From positions 434,001-498,000 of the forward strand of contig JAVTVJ010000660.1 in the NCBI GenBank assembly GCA_034509425.1: a stretch of 64,000 nucleotides of DNA, read 5' to 3'. Source of the stretch: Eopsaltria australis. Lineage: Eukaryota > Chordata > Aves > Passeriformes > Petroicidae. Position 1 is the first letter of the stretch. Each line of letters starts with the position of its first letter. A program made the position numbers and the translations under genes. Shown here in pieces: positions 10,367 to 23,100 of the stretch. Below the pieces are notes generated by a model. It saw nothing but the letters and a program-made list of their open reading frames with translations. It had not been told where the DNA came from and made no database searches.

Positions 10367-13254
10367 TCACTGGAAGTCTTGCTGGATATTCTCCTTGTTG
10401 GCTTCCCCATGCTGCTGCTTGATCTGTGAAATTTCATTTTCCAGCTGCACAATCGTTCGTTCAATCTCATAATTTTTACTGACAAGAGAGACCCACCTGG
10501 AAGGGAAAAGAATAAGAGCCTTTAAATGTTATGTAACAGTTTAAAGTTCAAGACAACCATTGCTCCAAAGCAAGCAGAGACACCAAAGAAAGCAGCATTT
10601 TTCTTAATACAAGATAATCCTCAGTTGACATCAACTGTCACTTGAACAACCGAAGTGACAATGAGTAATTTTTTACCCTGTTAAACCTGAAAACACAAAA
10701 AAATTCATGTACTAGACTCGTCCACTAAGTGCCAATATGGAGATAAAGAAGAGTTTTGGACAATTTAGGCAATTAAAAGCAGCTTATAAATAAACCCCGT
10801 TCCCATCTGCTGATTCACTCAACCTCAGCCAACAGAATAGGGAACCAAACTAGAAATACTTCAAATCACCTCATGCAAAGCAACAGTACCCTACAGCAGC
10901 ACCAAAGGACTGCTGAATTTCAAGTGGAAGAAGAATTTCAAGTAAATTCCAAGCAAAGAGGAAACCTGTGGAAGGATTAAGAGAGGAATGTGATCACTCA
11001 CGTGGATTCCATCTCTCGCAGCTTAGCCCCAGCTGTGAGCTGCATGTTCTTCCTCTGCCAGTTCAGGTCTTGAATGTTTTTCCTGGGGAGAAAAAGATGG
11101 TTATTTTTCTTTCCCTATTTCTTTAACATCTGCAGTACCTGTTGCTGATTTCCAAGTACACTCAATCCCTACAAGTACTGCCAGGAAACATTTGTGTAGC
11201 CAGGACTATGATGACAAAATCCAGATGGACAAATCTCAGTACACAGAAGCCTGAGATAAATGAAAGGCCAAACCCAACATCAGGGAAGATATCCTTGCAG
11301 AGACAACTGCACACTAAATTATCAGTAGTGAAAAGAAAGCATTACTACATTTCAGGGAGGATTCCAAAAATCGAGAGCAGAGGTTCAAACAAACCAAACA
11401 CAGAATTTTGAGTGGAACAGATGTGATGAAGGCAACTTCTTGGGGAGGGCAGGGTCACATTCATTAATTATTGTTAATACTGGGTCTTTTCCCCTGTGCC
11501 CATGGCAGCAGCCATCAATGTATCTTCCTTTGTATAGCCTGGGGGGAGAAAAAGGTTCACTTCCAATTTTAGTGCAAAAATACAAATAAGAATGACCCAC
11601 CTCAATTTCTGAAGCTCTTTCTGGGCTTGTTCTATCATATGAACCAGGTGTCTGATGAGGGAATGCAAACAGAGCATTAAAAACACTCAACTGCTGAATC
11701 AGCCCCAATTCCCCTGACACTGAACTTCTCAGAGTTAGGGAATCCTTTTCAGCCAGTCCCTGCAACCAAACACAGTCCCAGCCAGCAGATCCCTGCTTCC
11801 CTTCTCCTCTGCCTTCTCTCTGAGCTAAGTTTTGCATTCCTTTGGCCTACTCTTTCACCTCAGGCTCAGCCAACCCTTCTCAAAAGTGGACATTAACATT
11901 CTCTGTCTGAAATAGCCCTGCAGCCATACCCTACAACCTTTTCTTGGCTTTTACAGCAGTTTTATTAAGCTTTATTATGGCTCCAGGCTAAGCCCAGGAT
12001 CTGTAGTAACTCATCCTCATTTCCACTACTGAGTTATTCTTTCACAGGCTGTCACCAGCCTTAATTAACACCCACTATCATCAACAATAACCCACAAAAT
12101 TCAAGACTGGGATGCATTAAAACATGCGCTGTTTCTTTGAGATCAACCTCCTCTTCCACTCACAGCTCTCTCACAGGGGTTCATCTGCTCCAGCCTACAT
12201 TCTGGAGATCCCCACTAGATTTACACACGATAATGACACAGAAATTCAGCACAGAGCTGTGTGTTCAGCACAGCAGCCGGGGCCTTACTCATTGTACACC
12301 TTCCAGGCATTGCAGCCGTGCTGGGACATGAGCTCCAGGTTCTCGATGCGCACGGCCTGGTGCTCCAGCTGGGCCATGGAATTGTTCACACACTCCTGCC
12401 ACGCCGTGATGTCGTTCTTCTGCCCGGAGGATGGGGCAGGCAGCTCGTACCTGCAATGGGCATCATTCACCGGGATCACCGGGCACTGTTCACCCGGGGC
12501 ACGGCTCACCGGGATCACCGGGCACGGCTCACCCGGGGCACGGCTCACCAAGGGCACGGCTCACCGAGAGCACCGGGCACGGCTCACCAAGGGCACGGCT
12601 CACCGGGGGCACCGGGCACCGACCCGGCCGGCCCCACTCACCTCTTCATGCTGAGCAGCTCCAGGGGCTGCCGGGCCGCCAGGCGCTCGAATTCGTTCCG
12701 CATGATCTCGGTCTGCGGGGAAGGCAGCGCTGAGGGACAGGCAGGGATCGGGGGCAGAATCAAAGAGGTAACGGGGGAGAGACAGCCGGGGCACGGGCAG
12801 AGACACCGGAGGGGTACGGGGTGGGGAACGAACAGCGGTGGGCACACACGGCGGGGAGGGACGGGGACGGGCAGGGCCTGTCACAGCCGGGTTCGGAACG
12901 GGGACAAGCGGGGTACAGGGGTGAGAGCCCAGTCGGGGCACGGGGAGCCGCTGTCGGGGCACGGGAGCTGCCCGGCCCCCCAGCTCACCTCGAAGGCGCT
13001 GTAGTCGTGCGCGGGCAGGTAGCTCAGGTAGTTCTTGGTGGGCCGGTACCGCCGCGTCTCCTCCTCCACCAGCGCCGCGGCCTAGCGCACACACGGGGCG
13101 TCAGGCGGGCAGCCCGGCCGCCGTCCCGGCCCCTCACCCGCCGCCCCGGCCCCACACGCACCGCCTCCCGCACGCCCGGCGCCTCGTAGCCCTGATCGAA
13201 GTAGGGCAGCGCATCCACAACCACGTCCCCGGCCACCAGCCCCGGGCCCGACAT
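10367..13254 (-). CDS. BCAS2: BCAS2 / SPF27, spliceosome PRP19-complex subunit
   Basis: BCAS2 is a small coiled-coil subunit of the PRP19/CDC5L complex, needed for pre-mRNA splicing in the nucleus. Coding exons in transcript order are 13162-13254, 12989-13081, 12642-12712, 12289-12450, 11601-11651, 11002-11082 and 10367-10496. They join without phase conflict into 681 nt, or 226 aa (human 225). Landmarks are [20 protein letters not shown] at the N-terminus, [36 protein letters not shown], the [14 protein letters not shown] block, the coiled coil around [10 protein letters not shown] and [20 protein letters not shown], and the end QQDFQ. Every intron is GT-AG. The ATG directly follows a CpG-rich region with twelve GC boxes, which fits a housekeeping promoter. 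Intron 3 is largely a short array carrying donor-like motifs. The reading frame is intact. Confidence 0.97.
12455..12632. repeat. Minisatellite in BCAS2 intron 3 with donor-like units
   Basis: Units on the transcribed strand look like GGTGAGCCGTGCCC with CGGTGATCC spacers. Six exact GGTGAG copies precede the true exon 4 acceptor. The real exon 3 donor at 12642/12641 is also G|GTGAGT. The array fills almost all of the 191-nt intron. Confidence 0.85.
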
Positions 13255-13320
13255 CTTGGCCGCGGCCGCGCGCGCTGCGCCTGCGCCCTCACGGCACGGC
13301 CGGCGGGGCCGCGCACGGCC

Positions 13321-13585
13321 CGGCACAAACCCCGCCCCTTTGGGCACAAACCCCGCCCCTCTCGGGCACAAACCCCGCCCCTTTGGGCACAAACCCCGCC
13401 CCTCTCTGGCACAAACCCCGCCCCTCCCGGACACAAACCCCGCCCCTTTCGGACACAAACCCCGCCCCTTTCGGACACAAACCCCGCCCCTTTCGGACAC
13501 AAACCCCGCCCCTCTCGGGCACAAACCCCGCCCCTCTCGGGCACAAACCCCGCCCCTCTCGGGCACAAACCCCGCCCCTCCCGGT
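13321..13585. promoter_or_regulatory. Twelve-copy GC-box array upstream of BCAS2
   Basis: Twelve nearly perfect 22-bp units, each with CACAAACCCCGCCCCT, run from about 65 to 330 bp upstream of the BCAS2 start codon. Each unit contains CCCCGCCCC, a consensus SP/KLF GC box (GGGGCGGGG on the transcribed strand). Spacers vary only in two to four bases (TTTGGG, CTCGGG, TTCGGA). The position suggests it is part of the BCAS2 promoter or 5' UTR. Function is inferred from motif and place only. Confidence 0.75.
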
Positions 13586-14128
13586 CGGGTCCCGGCCCCT
13601 CCCGTCCCGCTTTGGCTCCAGCCCCGGTGCCGCCGCTCCCGGAGCGTGTCCAGGCCTGGCCCCGCCCTTCCCGGTGCGATTCCGACCCTGGCCCGGCCCC
13701 TCCCTGCCCGGTCCCGCCCCTCCCGTCGCGGCCACGCCCCCTTAAGGAACGGAGACACGTGAGAAGAGTTCGATCCGTGAGTTGTTATTGATCCATGGAA
13801 CTGTTATCGATCCATGGAGCTGGTTATGGATCCATGAGCTGTTATCGATCCATGGAGCTGTCATTGATCCCATGGAGCTGGTTATGGATCCATGAGCTGT
13901 TATCGATCCATGGAGCTGGTTATGGATCCATGAGCTGTTACCGATCCATGGAACTGGCTGTGGATCCATGGAGCTGCTTATTGGTCCATGAACTGTTATT
14001 GATCCATGGAGCTGTTATCATTCCACGTGCTGGTTGTTGATGCAGCACACGGAGCCCCCGGCCCGGCCCCCCCGGGCACAGCTCAGCCCGGATCTCCTCC
14101 CCCGCCGCTGTCCCGCAGCAGCGCCCGG
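13586..14128. repeat. DENND2C–BCAS2 intergenic region with a CCATGGA tandem repeat
   Basis: 13586-13745 is GC-rich unique sequence. 13770-14035 is an imperfect 19/38-bp array of GAGCTGTTATCGATCCATG and a variant with GGTTATGGATCCATGA, about thirteen half-units in all. The array lies just downstream of the DENND2C stop, so it probably forms part of that 3' UTR. I see no canonical AATAAA here, only AATAAC and AATAAG within the repeats, so the DENND2C poly(A) site is unresolved. Confidence 0.75.
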
Positions 14129-17100
14129 TCACTTCTTCTGGAGGAATTTCATTTTACTGCCTGTAGATTAAAAAAACAGCATTAGGAGCGTTAGGTGAGG
14201 GTGGGGAGGCCCTGGCACAGGGTGCCCAGAGAAGCTGTGGCTGCTCCTGGATCCCTGGAAGTGCCCAAGGCCAGGGTGGACAGGGCTTGGAACACCCTGG
14301 GATAGTGGAAGATGTCTCTACCCATGGCAGAACCAGTCCCTTCCCACCCAAATCATTGTGGGATTCGGTGAGCTGGAGACACTCCAGGACTCATCAGGCT
14401 GAGGAACTTAAGGTGGAAAACCACACGTGGCCCCCTCTGGCAGCAGACACAGCCTCTGTCCCCTGAGCCAGGACCAAAGTTAAGGACAAGCCTGGACAGC
14501 TCTCAGAGCAGCAACTCCCACAAACTTTAGGTAAAGACACAAAAGCTTAAAAATAAAAGAAAAATCTCACACGGTGCTCAGTGTCCCCTGAAGCAGTAAA
14601 CAAGGGAACACAGGTGCACAAGGCAAAGAAGGGGCCCTCCTCTCCTTTGTATCAAATTAATTATTCAATAGCTAAAATTAATTTGTAAAAAATTAACAGT
14701 GAACAAAAGCAAGGGTTCTCCTTTACCGAGACTGCGAAGGATTTTGTTCATTCCAGTTCGTTCTGTCTCTGGGATACTCTCCAAGTACTCCAAGGCACGC
14801 ACCTCAAAAAGACCTAAAGAGAGAAAAAAAAATTTAAAAAATTAAAAATCACTCACCAAATGAGTTACTCCATCTTTGAGCATGTGGCATCATGATTAAC
14901 AAGGCCACAAAAGGAAATCCTGCATGCAGCGTGTGTAAGCAGCAGGAGCAAGGAGGAAGGAGAGAGATGAACAAATTCTTGGCAGAAATCCTTTGCTTTA
15001 TAAATTGAATACTTCTGAACAATTAGAAGGGCACGGGGCTATTCCATGGGACAGATTCCCAACAGCAGAGGTACTTCAAAAGGGAGTCTGTGAAGCAGAC
15101 TTGGAACAAGAAGGTGATGGCAAAGAACAGGAGGGTGATCCCAAACCAAGGAACAGGAGGGTGATGGCAAACCAAGGAACAGGAGGGTGATGGCAAGACA
15201 TGAAACAGGAGGGTGATGGCAAACCAAGGAACAGAAGGGTGATATGATTGCAAACCAAGGAACAGGAGGATGATGTGATTGCAAACCAAGGAACAGGAGG
15301 GCGATGGCAAGACATGAAACAGGAGGGTGATGGCAAACCAAAGAACAGGAGGATGATGTGATGGCAAACCAGGGAACAGGGGGATGATGGCAAACCAAGG
15401 AACCAGGAGGGTGACACCAAACCAAGGAACAGAAGGGTGATCCCAAACCAAGGAATAGGAGGGTGATGTGATTGCAAACCAAGGAACAGAAGGGTGATAT
15501 GATTGCAAACCAAGGAACAGGAGGATGATGTGGTTGCAAACCAAGGAACAGGAGGGCGATGGCAAACCTTTGGCCAGGTTCTTGCTGAGCTCACGGTCCT
15601 GGATGAAGCCTGCAAACATCTGGGTCTCCATGAAGCAGTGCAGGAAGTGGCGCACGGTGCGCGAGCCGTGGGATTTGCGGAAGGGCTCGCGCTGGAACAC
15701 GCGCTGCCCCTGCTCTGTCACGCTCATGTGCAGGGAGTAGTGCCCCACAACCTCCACGAAGAACTGCACAAAAGCCTCAGACACCAGCGAGTTCAGGGTC
15801 AGGTCACCTGTGGGGAGGACATTTGTCACTTTGGTCACTCGTCTCCTGAAGGAGGAGCGGCTTTTTTAGGGACCTCGGTCACTTTTGGTGCTGCCTGTCT
15901 CAGAGCAGGTGATTGATATCCAAGAAGTCTCAGCTCAAATATTCAATTTTCCATTGTCAGCTTTCTGCTGCAGCTGGGACAGGTTCAGTTCTAAAGCTTT
16001 TCCAGGATTTAAAACTTCCATAATTTCATTTTCCCTGGTGTCTAATGAGCTGCCAGCTCGTAACAGGTTAAGTTGAATTCTCTTCTCTGGCAAACTACAG
16101 AGAACAAACTCTCTGGAAAATGAAATTTGCTTTTATGGAATCATATAATTTTCTGGTGCCATTCTCTCAAGCCACTCAGAGCTTTTAAGTTTCTCACACT
16201 TCCTTATCTGATGGATCATGTAAAAAGCAGTTCAACTTTGAAAATGATCTGCCAGATCACCCTCTAAAATACAGAAACTTGCTACATTCTCTGAGAAAAA
16301 CATTGTCTCTGCCACTTTGAAAAATATAGTAAAATTCAAAGCACAGAAACTGAAGCTGTTGGCCCAAAGGAAACTACAGTTTTGCACACACTAATTGTGA
16401 AAAGAGGAACTGTCAGCACACCAAACTTCTCACACATTGACAAGATGTTCTCAGCAAGATCACAGGGAAACAGCTAAAATGTCACTTCTTAGCGTTTATT
16501 TCAATTTGCTCAGTTTTATCAACTCCATGGTAGAGATCTGCTAACGGGAAAACACTTTTCCATAGAAACTTTCCCACAGAAAGTACCTTGTGTGTCACTC
16601 CGCCCGTGGGACAGGATTTCACTCCGCTCTTCCAGATTTGTTCAAGTGCAGCCTGGAGTTTATGGGGCAGGATCTCATCCTCATCTGATACCTACAGACA
16701 GAAACGGCCAAGGAAGGATTTTTGTGTTATTCCCATCAGCAGGAGAACCAGGGGATAGATTAGAAATATTCATGACATGCCTGAAGCAGTTAGAGGGGAG
16801 TTATTCTGTGATACATCTTCAGGGGGACAATATATTTCTCTTGCAGCCACAGAAATTAAAAACATTTGCTCAGCACCCCCCAGGTACATTTTATTAGAGT
16901 CACACACACAACTGGCCACCACACAGACTCAGGCTTATTTCACCAGTAAAACACACAAAACCAATAGAAGTCTGTTGAGAAAACATGACAAGTCTCAATA
17001 ATATGGTTAAAAAAATCCCCCAGTCCTTTAATACCTTTCTCCAGTTGCAGGCTGCAATGCAAAACAGAAGAGTGAGGCAAGGGAAAGGAGAAGCAAATAT

Positions 17101-20100
17101 CCTGAACTAGTAATAAAATCCCCAGTGTTTCTATAGCTGCTTGTCTGGGGATGCAGAAGCACTTTTGGGGAAGTTCAGCAGAGAACCCCAAGTGAACTGT
17201 GATCATTTGTTCCCTAGACTGTCACTGCTGGGAGAAACAACAACTCAAGCCAACAAACACAGCCCAGCTGGATGAGAGAGGAGAAAGGGCTGTGCAGAGC
17301 AGGGAGAGACAGACAAAAAGCAGCAGAGAATCTCAAGGATCCCCTTCCCACCAGAAACCCAGTAATTGATTTTAAACTCAGCTCAGACAAGCAGCATCTT
17401 CGGCTTTGCAGAGCTCTCCACCTCATACAACCTGAACCCTGCAGCAAGGATTTGTGAGCCTGTTCCCTTCTCTGCCAGTTCAAAAGGGTTCCAGGGTATT
17501 TCTTCAGCCACTGGAGTCTCCATTTGAACACCAGCTTCTCCTAATTTCTTTTTATTCTTTTCTTTCATCGATGCCTTTTCCTGGCATAAACCCATGAGTT
17601 TCTGGTACTGTAATTTCACTCACCTCTTGCAGGAACTTGTCAGCACAAAGATCAACAATCAGAACCTGGAGAAAGACACAGAAAGCACACTGACTCATAA
17701 CCAGGTATGTATAGAAAAAAAAACGGGTTTTTAATTTGTTTTTTTAATGTGGGATGTTTTTTAAATAGGGCTTTCACACACAAAACACAACTTTTGCATA
17801 AGTGCAGCCTGTCTCTGAGAACAGTGAATATTATTTATCTTTGGTAATATTGGAACACCCTGACATTTATCTGGCAAATTCACCAAGTGTCTCGGAAAGG
17901 TTTGAGAGTTTGTACTCAGACAGAGTTCAGAGATTACTGCAGAGAGATCAACCTCATCCCACTGACTCTGTGTCTCACATATCCTCACCTCTTCTATGGG
18001 CAGGTCCTGGAGCTGTGGCAGGGAGCAGGAGAGGATGCCAATGAGGAATGGGGTGGGAGAGCACACGATGTCGATCATGGAGGCTGGCAGGACGGGGATG
18101 TAGGTGTGCTGCCAGGTGAAGGGGTAAAGCGTTGCCACTGCAGCGTGCCCACATTTAGACAGAGTGCTGGACAGGTGGAGAAGCACAGGGTGAGTGGTCA
18201 GTGTCCCCTTCAGGACAGGCTGGAAAGGCTCAGGGCAGGTGTCGCTCTGTGCATCAGCAGAGGCCCCATGCACCCACGTTTGAACTCAATTATGGAGCTG
18301 AAACCACCATCAACCCAGACTGAAGAGGCAAAAAGGAAACATTCCCTTATCTCCTCTTGAGTAAACACAATTCTCCAAATTCTAGGCATGCACATGCTGT
18401 GTGGAGAGTGCAGAAGGTCTTCAAATGGGATTAACTGCAAAACTAGACAAGCTTGGACATGGGAGAGGCCCAAAGGCAGAAGAAACAATAACATCCAGTG
18501 ATAGCATCCCTCAGAAAGAACTACTCAGACTCATCTCTCACCTTAAGTTGTCAGCCACGAAGATGACCCTCCTTTCCAGCAGGAGAGAGGCAAACACCCT
18601 GATGGTGTGGGGCACACTCAGACACTGCAAGAGGCACTCGAAGTCAACGTGCTCCAGCCTCGAGTCCAAGGGGCGGCACAGCTCCATCACCTGGGAGGAG
18701 ACAGAGCCAGGAGAGCTGGGGGAGAGCCCAGAGCAGGGAGCCTCAGCCTGCAGCAGAGGGGCCTGAGGGCAGAGCTCACTGCAGGCTGCAGCTCCTCCTG
18801 AGGGGCAGGAGCAGGGACAGGAGGCAGGGAAGGGCTGGGGCTGGACCAGGGCAGGGTCAGGTTGGATCTCAGGGAAAGGTTCTTCCCCCAGAGGGTGCTG
18901 GGCACTGCCCAGGCTCCCCAGGGAATGGGCACAGCCCCGAGGCTGCCAAAGCTCCAGGAGTGTTTGGACACTGCTGCCAGGGATGCCCAGGGTGGGATTG
19001 TTGAGGTGTCTGTGCAGGGACAGGGGTTGGACTGGATGATCCCTGTGGGTCCCTTCCAGCTCTGAATCCATGATTCTACATGGAATCCCATGACCCAGAA
19101 ACTGGCACGGGGCAGCACAGAAGAGTGCCCCTGCAACTCTTCATTAAAAAGCAGGGAATCACTTCCACAGCAGATGATTCCACAGCAAACAGCTTTCTGG
19201 GACAGCCTCCCTTCCAACTTCAGGATGTTTTCTTCAGACTAATTATGTCCTGTGCAGTTTGCAAAGAGCCTCTGAGCCCCAGAGAGCCCACAGGGAGCCC
19301 ACAGGGAGCCCACAGGGAGCAGGCAGCCTGGTCAGAGCTCTGGTACCTCATCCCCTGCTCCTGGCAGGAAGCTCCTGACGGTGATGGTTCGTCCCGGGGC
19401 GGGGAACGGCGCCTCCATCACGCTGCGCATGAACGGGTGCACCAGGGCTGGGGACATCTCCCGCCTCTTCTCCACCTCATCCAGGATCTGCAGGGAACAC
19501 ACGGGGCCCTGGGTCACTGCTGCTGCTCACCACGGGGGAGATTCTGTCACAGCAAGGCTCCAGCACAGAGCCCTCTCCCACCTCGCTTGGGAGCCCTGTG
19601 AAACTCAGCTCAAACGTCTGAACAATCGAACAGGAACAGCTTCCTGTGAGCACAACTCTCCATTCTCCCGTCTCCTGCTACTGGAAGGAAATGTCTTGTG
19701 TGGAATAATCAAATTCTCATTATTTAGAGGAGTTAAGAGGAGCAATACTCCATCCCCCTCACCAAGAAACCTCCCTGAAACTGTTCTAGAAACTCTGTGC
19801 TTCAACAATCAGAACCATCTTTCCTCAAAGCCTGTCCCTGTGTTCTTCTGCAATAACTGCCCTTTATCTGCAGCAGCTTTCCCCAGTCTTCACCTCTTTA
19901 TCTCCCTCCTTTTGGTGCTGCAATAAACCAGGGGACCTCCCAAACTGATTTTCCATCTCCAGCTCACAGAAGAAGAGGATGAAGGGGCACCCTCAGTGAC
20001 ACCAGGTATGAGAAGCCCCTTCCTGGCAGTAATTGCTGAAGGATTTGTGTCTTGACTGACAAGGCTCAGCAGCAGTATTTTATTTCCCCTCTCCAAGCAA

Positions 20101-23100
20101 AGACAGAGAGAGGAAGCACCACTCTCCTGGGATGAGCTGCAGTCACTCAGCCTGACAGAAGCAGCCAGTTCCCCTGTGGAGCCTGCAGGCTGCCAGGGCT
20201 GGAGGCACAGGCTGTGCCAGCTCACCTTGGAGAAGAGGTTGAAGCAGCCCAGGCGGCTCACGATGCAGTACACCTCGGGCAGGCGCTTCCCTTTCCCTTC
20301 TGGCTGAAAGGCAACAGCAACAGCTCTGCTGAGAACAGGGGGCAAGGAACAACCCAGCCCCCACACTGCAGCTGAGCTGCAGAATGCCTCCTGCTGCAGC
20401 CCCCCCTGCAGTTATGACTACAAAGCTTCTCGAGGAACCCCCAGTCCCAGGAGCTGCTTCATGCCCAGAGCCCATTCCACTGTTTCTGGGCACCATTGTG
20501 ACCCTTTCCTCTGCATCCCAAGGGCTGGCAGCACCACAGCAGCACAGGATGGGTAACCCAGGTGGGAAAGCAGCCCTGAGTCATGTCCTGACAGTGCCCA
20601 TTCTGTGCCCTCTGTGCCCCCAGCCCTCCCAGAGATGCTCACCAGGAGCTTCCTGCAGTACCCGAACCAGCGGCTGCCGTCCTCCCCCGTCAGCACGAAG
20701 GAAAAGGTTTCACTGGGGAACCAAAGGAGAACTGGGGTTAAATTCATCCCACAGCTCAGGGAGAGACTGTCAAAGCACACAGACTCCTTCTGGTCACGCT
20801 GACAAGGGCCAAGGCATGATTACAAGGACTTTGGGATCTGTTCAGGGTAAAGAATTGCACCCCATGGCTTTTCCATCTCTCCTTCCCAGCTGCTCTCACT
20901 GAGCTTTTCCATCTCTCCTCCTTCCCAGCTGCTCTCACTGAGCTTTTCCATCTCTCCTCCTTCCCAGCTGCTCTCACTGAGCTTTTCCATCTCTCCTCCT
21001 TCCCAGCTGCTTCTCCATTTAGCCAAGGAGCAGCAGAAGCACTTCCAGCCCTAAGAGCTGGCCTTGAAAATTCTTCCTCCTTACAGGAAAGGCAGCAGCA
21101 GCCCTCTAGCCCACCTCCACACCTCATCTTCCCTCCCACCACAGGGGATTTTCTGGATCCTTTCCCCTGGATCCCTTTCCAGGGATCCTTTCCTCTTTCC
21201 CCTGCTCTGGCTGCTGCTCCTCTGGCACACCCCAAAGCTTTCAGCACTGCCTGTTTCAGCCATGATTATTCAAACCCAAGTCTTTACCTTTTAAGGTCTG
21301 ATGAAGGGAACCAGTCTTTGGGATCTGGAAAGCAGAATTTGGGAATGACCTTTAGCCTCTCTTCAGTATCCTTTGATGGTCTGAAGGGATGTTCAGGCTG
21401 GAGGGGTAACACATGCATGTGAGGCACTGAAGTTGGTGCACAGCTGCAGTATTTAAAATATACAAAGCCTCTTCCTGACCCTTCCAAAGGCTGATCCATC
21501 ACACAGCTCATGCACAGGTACAGGAGAACACGTTCTGACTATCAGCAGATTCCCAGCTCCCTCTTGCATTTTTCTTGCTGGTGGGAGCTTTGTAAAATGA
21601 CCCAGCTGGTCTTGGGAAGGACAGGGTAAGGATCTACAAGCACGGCTAAGTTTATTGGAAAATGAAGGTAGAACTGACCCCCCAAATGATGGCTGGGTCA
21701 GCCTGCCTTGGTTCTACCCCTGGGAGATTTGAAAACACTAAAAGGAATGTGAACATGTTCAGCTTTTGCTGTGCAGATCACTCATAACTCCAGTGCAAAA
21801 ATGGTGTCTCTGAATCACACATTCCAGCCACGCCACTGTGGGTTCAAACCAAATCCCTCAAGGACTCCAGGACACTTTCCATGCTCAAAACTGCCCAGAA
21901 GGGGCAAAAGAAAGGTGTTCAGATAACAGGATCCACAGGAAATGTAAGGAAATGCCCCCAAGAAGTGGAAAGGTTATGCAATAAAGTTGATTTGAGGCAC
22001 TCAGCACACCCAGGCTATTCCAGTGTCCCAAGCTGTGACAGCACAAAGTGTTAGGAAAACAGAACAGCATTTTCACAGAGTAACAGTTGTACAAAGCTTA
22101 GATGTCCTTGGGCACACAGCCCAAAGCAGAGGGTGACAGCAGATTACTTGGAAGCAAAGCTAATATTAGAAGGGAGACAGCCAATCTGACACACTGTCCC
22201 ATCTAAAGTCACTCCCAAAAACACTTTCATTTGAGCAGAGGGTAAATAAACACTGAGAAAATAATTTGTAGTGTCAGTGCCTTTATAAAAGGAGCAGGAG
22301 GGGAGCCCTGCAGTGCCCTTCCCACAGGCAATGGACAGATTGAGAGGCTGCAGCAGGGAAAAGCCAAATCTGCTGCATTCCTTTCTGCCTCCCAACACCC
22401 TAAAGTTTGCACTTTTAGCTGATATTATTGGGGTGTGTTCAGTTTTATTAAATTAACACCGTGCACTTTTTCTGGCTGGGGTTCCTTATCCACCTTGTGA
22501 ATTCAAGGCATTTACACACTTAAGACACTGGAGTTACTTGCACACAAATCCTTTAGGCAGCAGGAACTGGGACCTGCTGGGGTCCCACACAAACCTCCCT
22601 GAATGGATCTGACATCTCCTCTGTGTGGGTGACTGCAGATTCCTCAACAATCCCTGGCTTTCTGCTGGTGGCACAGCCAGAATTCCTGCTCTGCTCTGTT
22701 TGCAGAGGAAGGCAGCAGGTATGAGCCCAGTCAGTGACAACTGAATATTCATCTCCATCTGGCACCACAGAGGCACCAAGGCTCCATCTCAGCTTCCCAA
22801 CTGTGGACACTGAGCTGTAATTCAGTCACACGCTGGTTTTGTCACCCATTTGGGCTGAACAGCTTATTTCAAAGGGCTTGGTTTAGCTACAGCACCTCAA
22901 CTTCCACAGTTCTCCTCGTTTTGGGGGCTTGCACAAAACAGCTCTGCCATTTTATTACTATTCTTTTTCAAAACAGTATAAATAAGCGTAAAAGCCATGG
23001 GATTCCAGTTCCTGTGCACCATCAGTGCTTCACTCCTTGTTTATAAAGGACAGACTGCCAGGATGAGGTTCTTGGCCAGCTTTGGGACAGAGCTCTGCAC

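Noticed and set aside
13024..13762. Gly/Arg- or Pro-rich frames near the BCAS2 start
   Set aside because: They cover the GC-box array and overlap BCAS2 exon 1 in other frames; there is no conservation.
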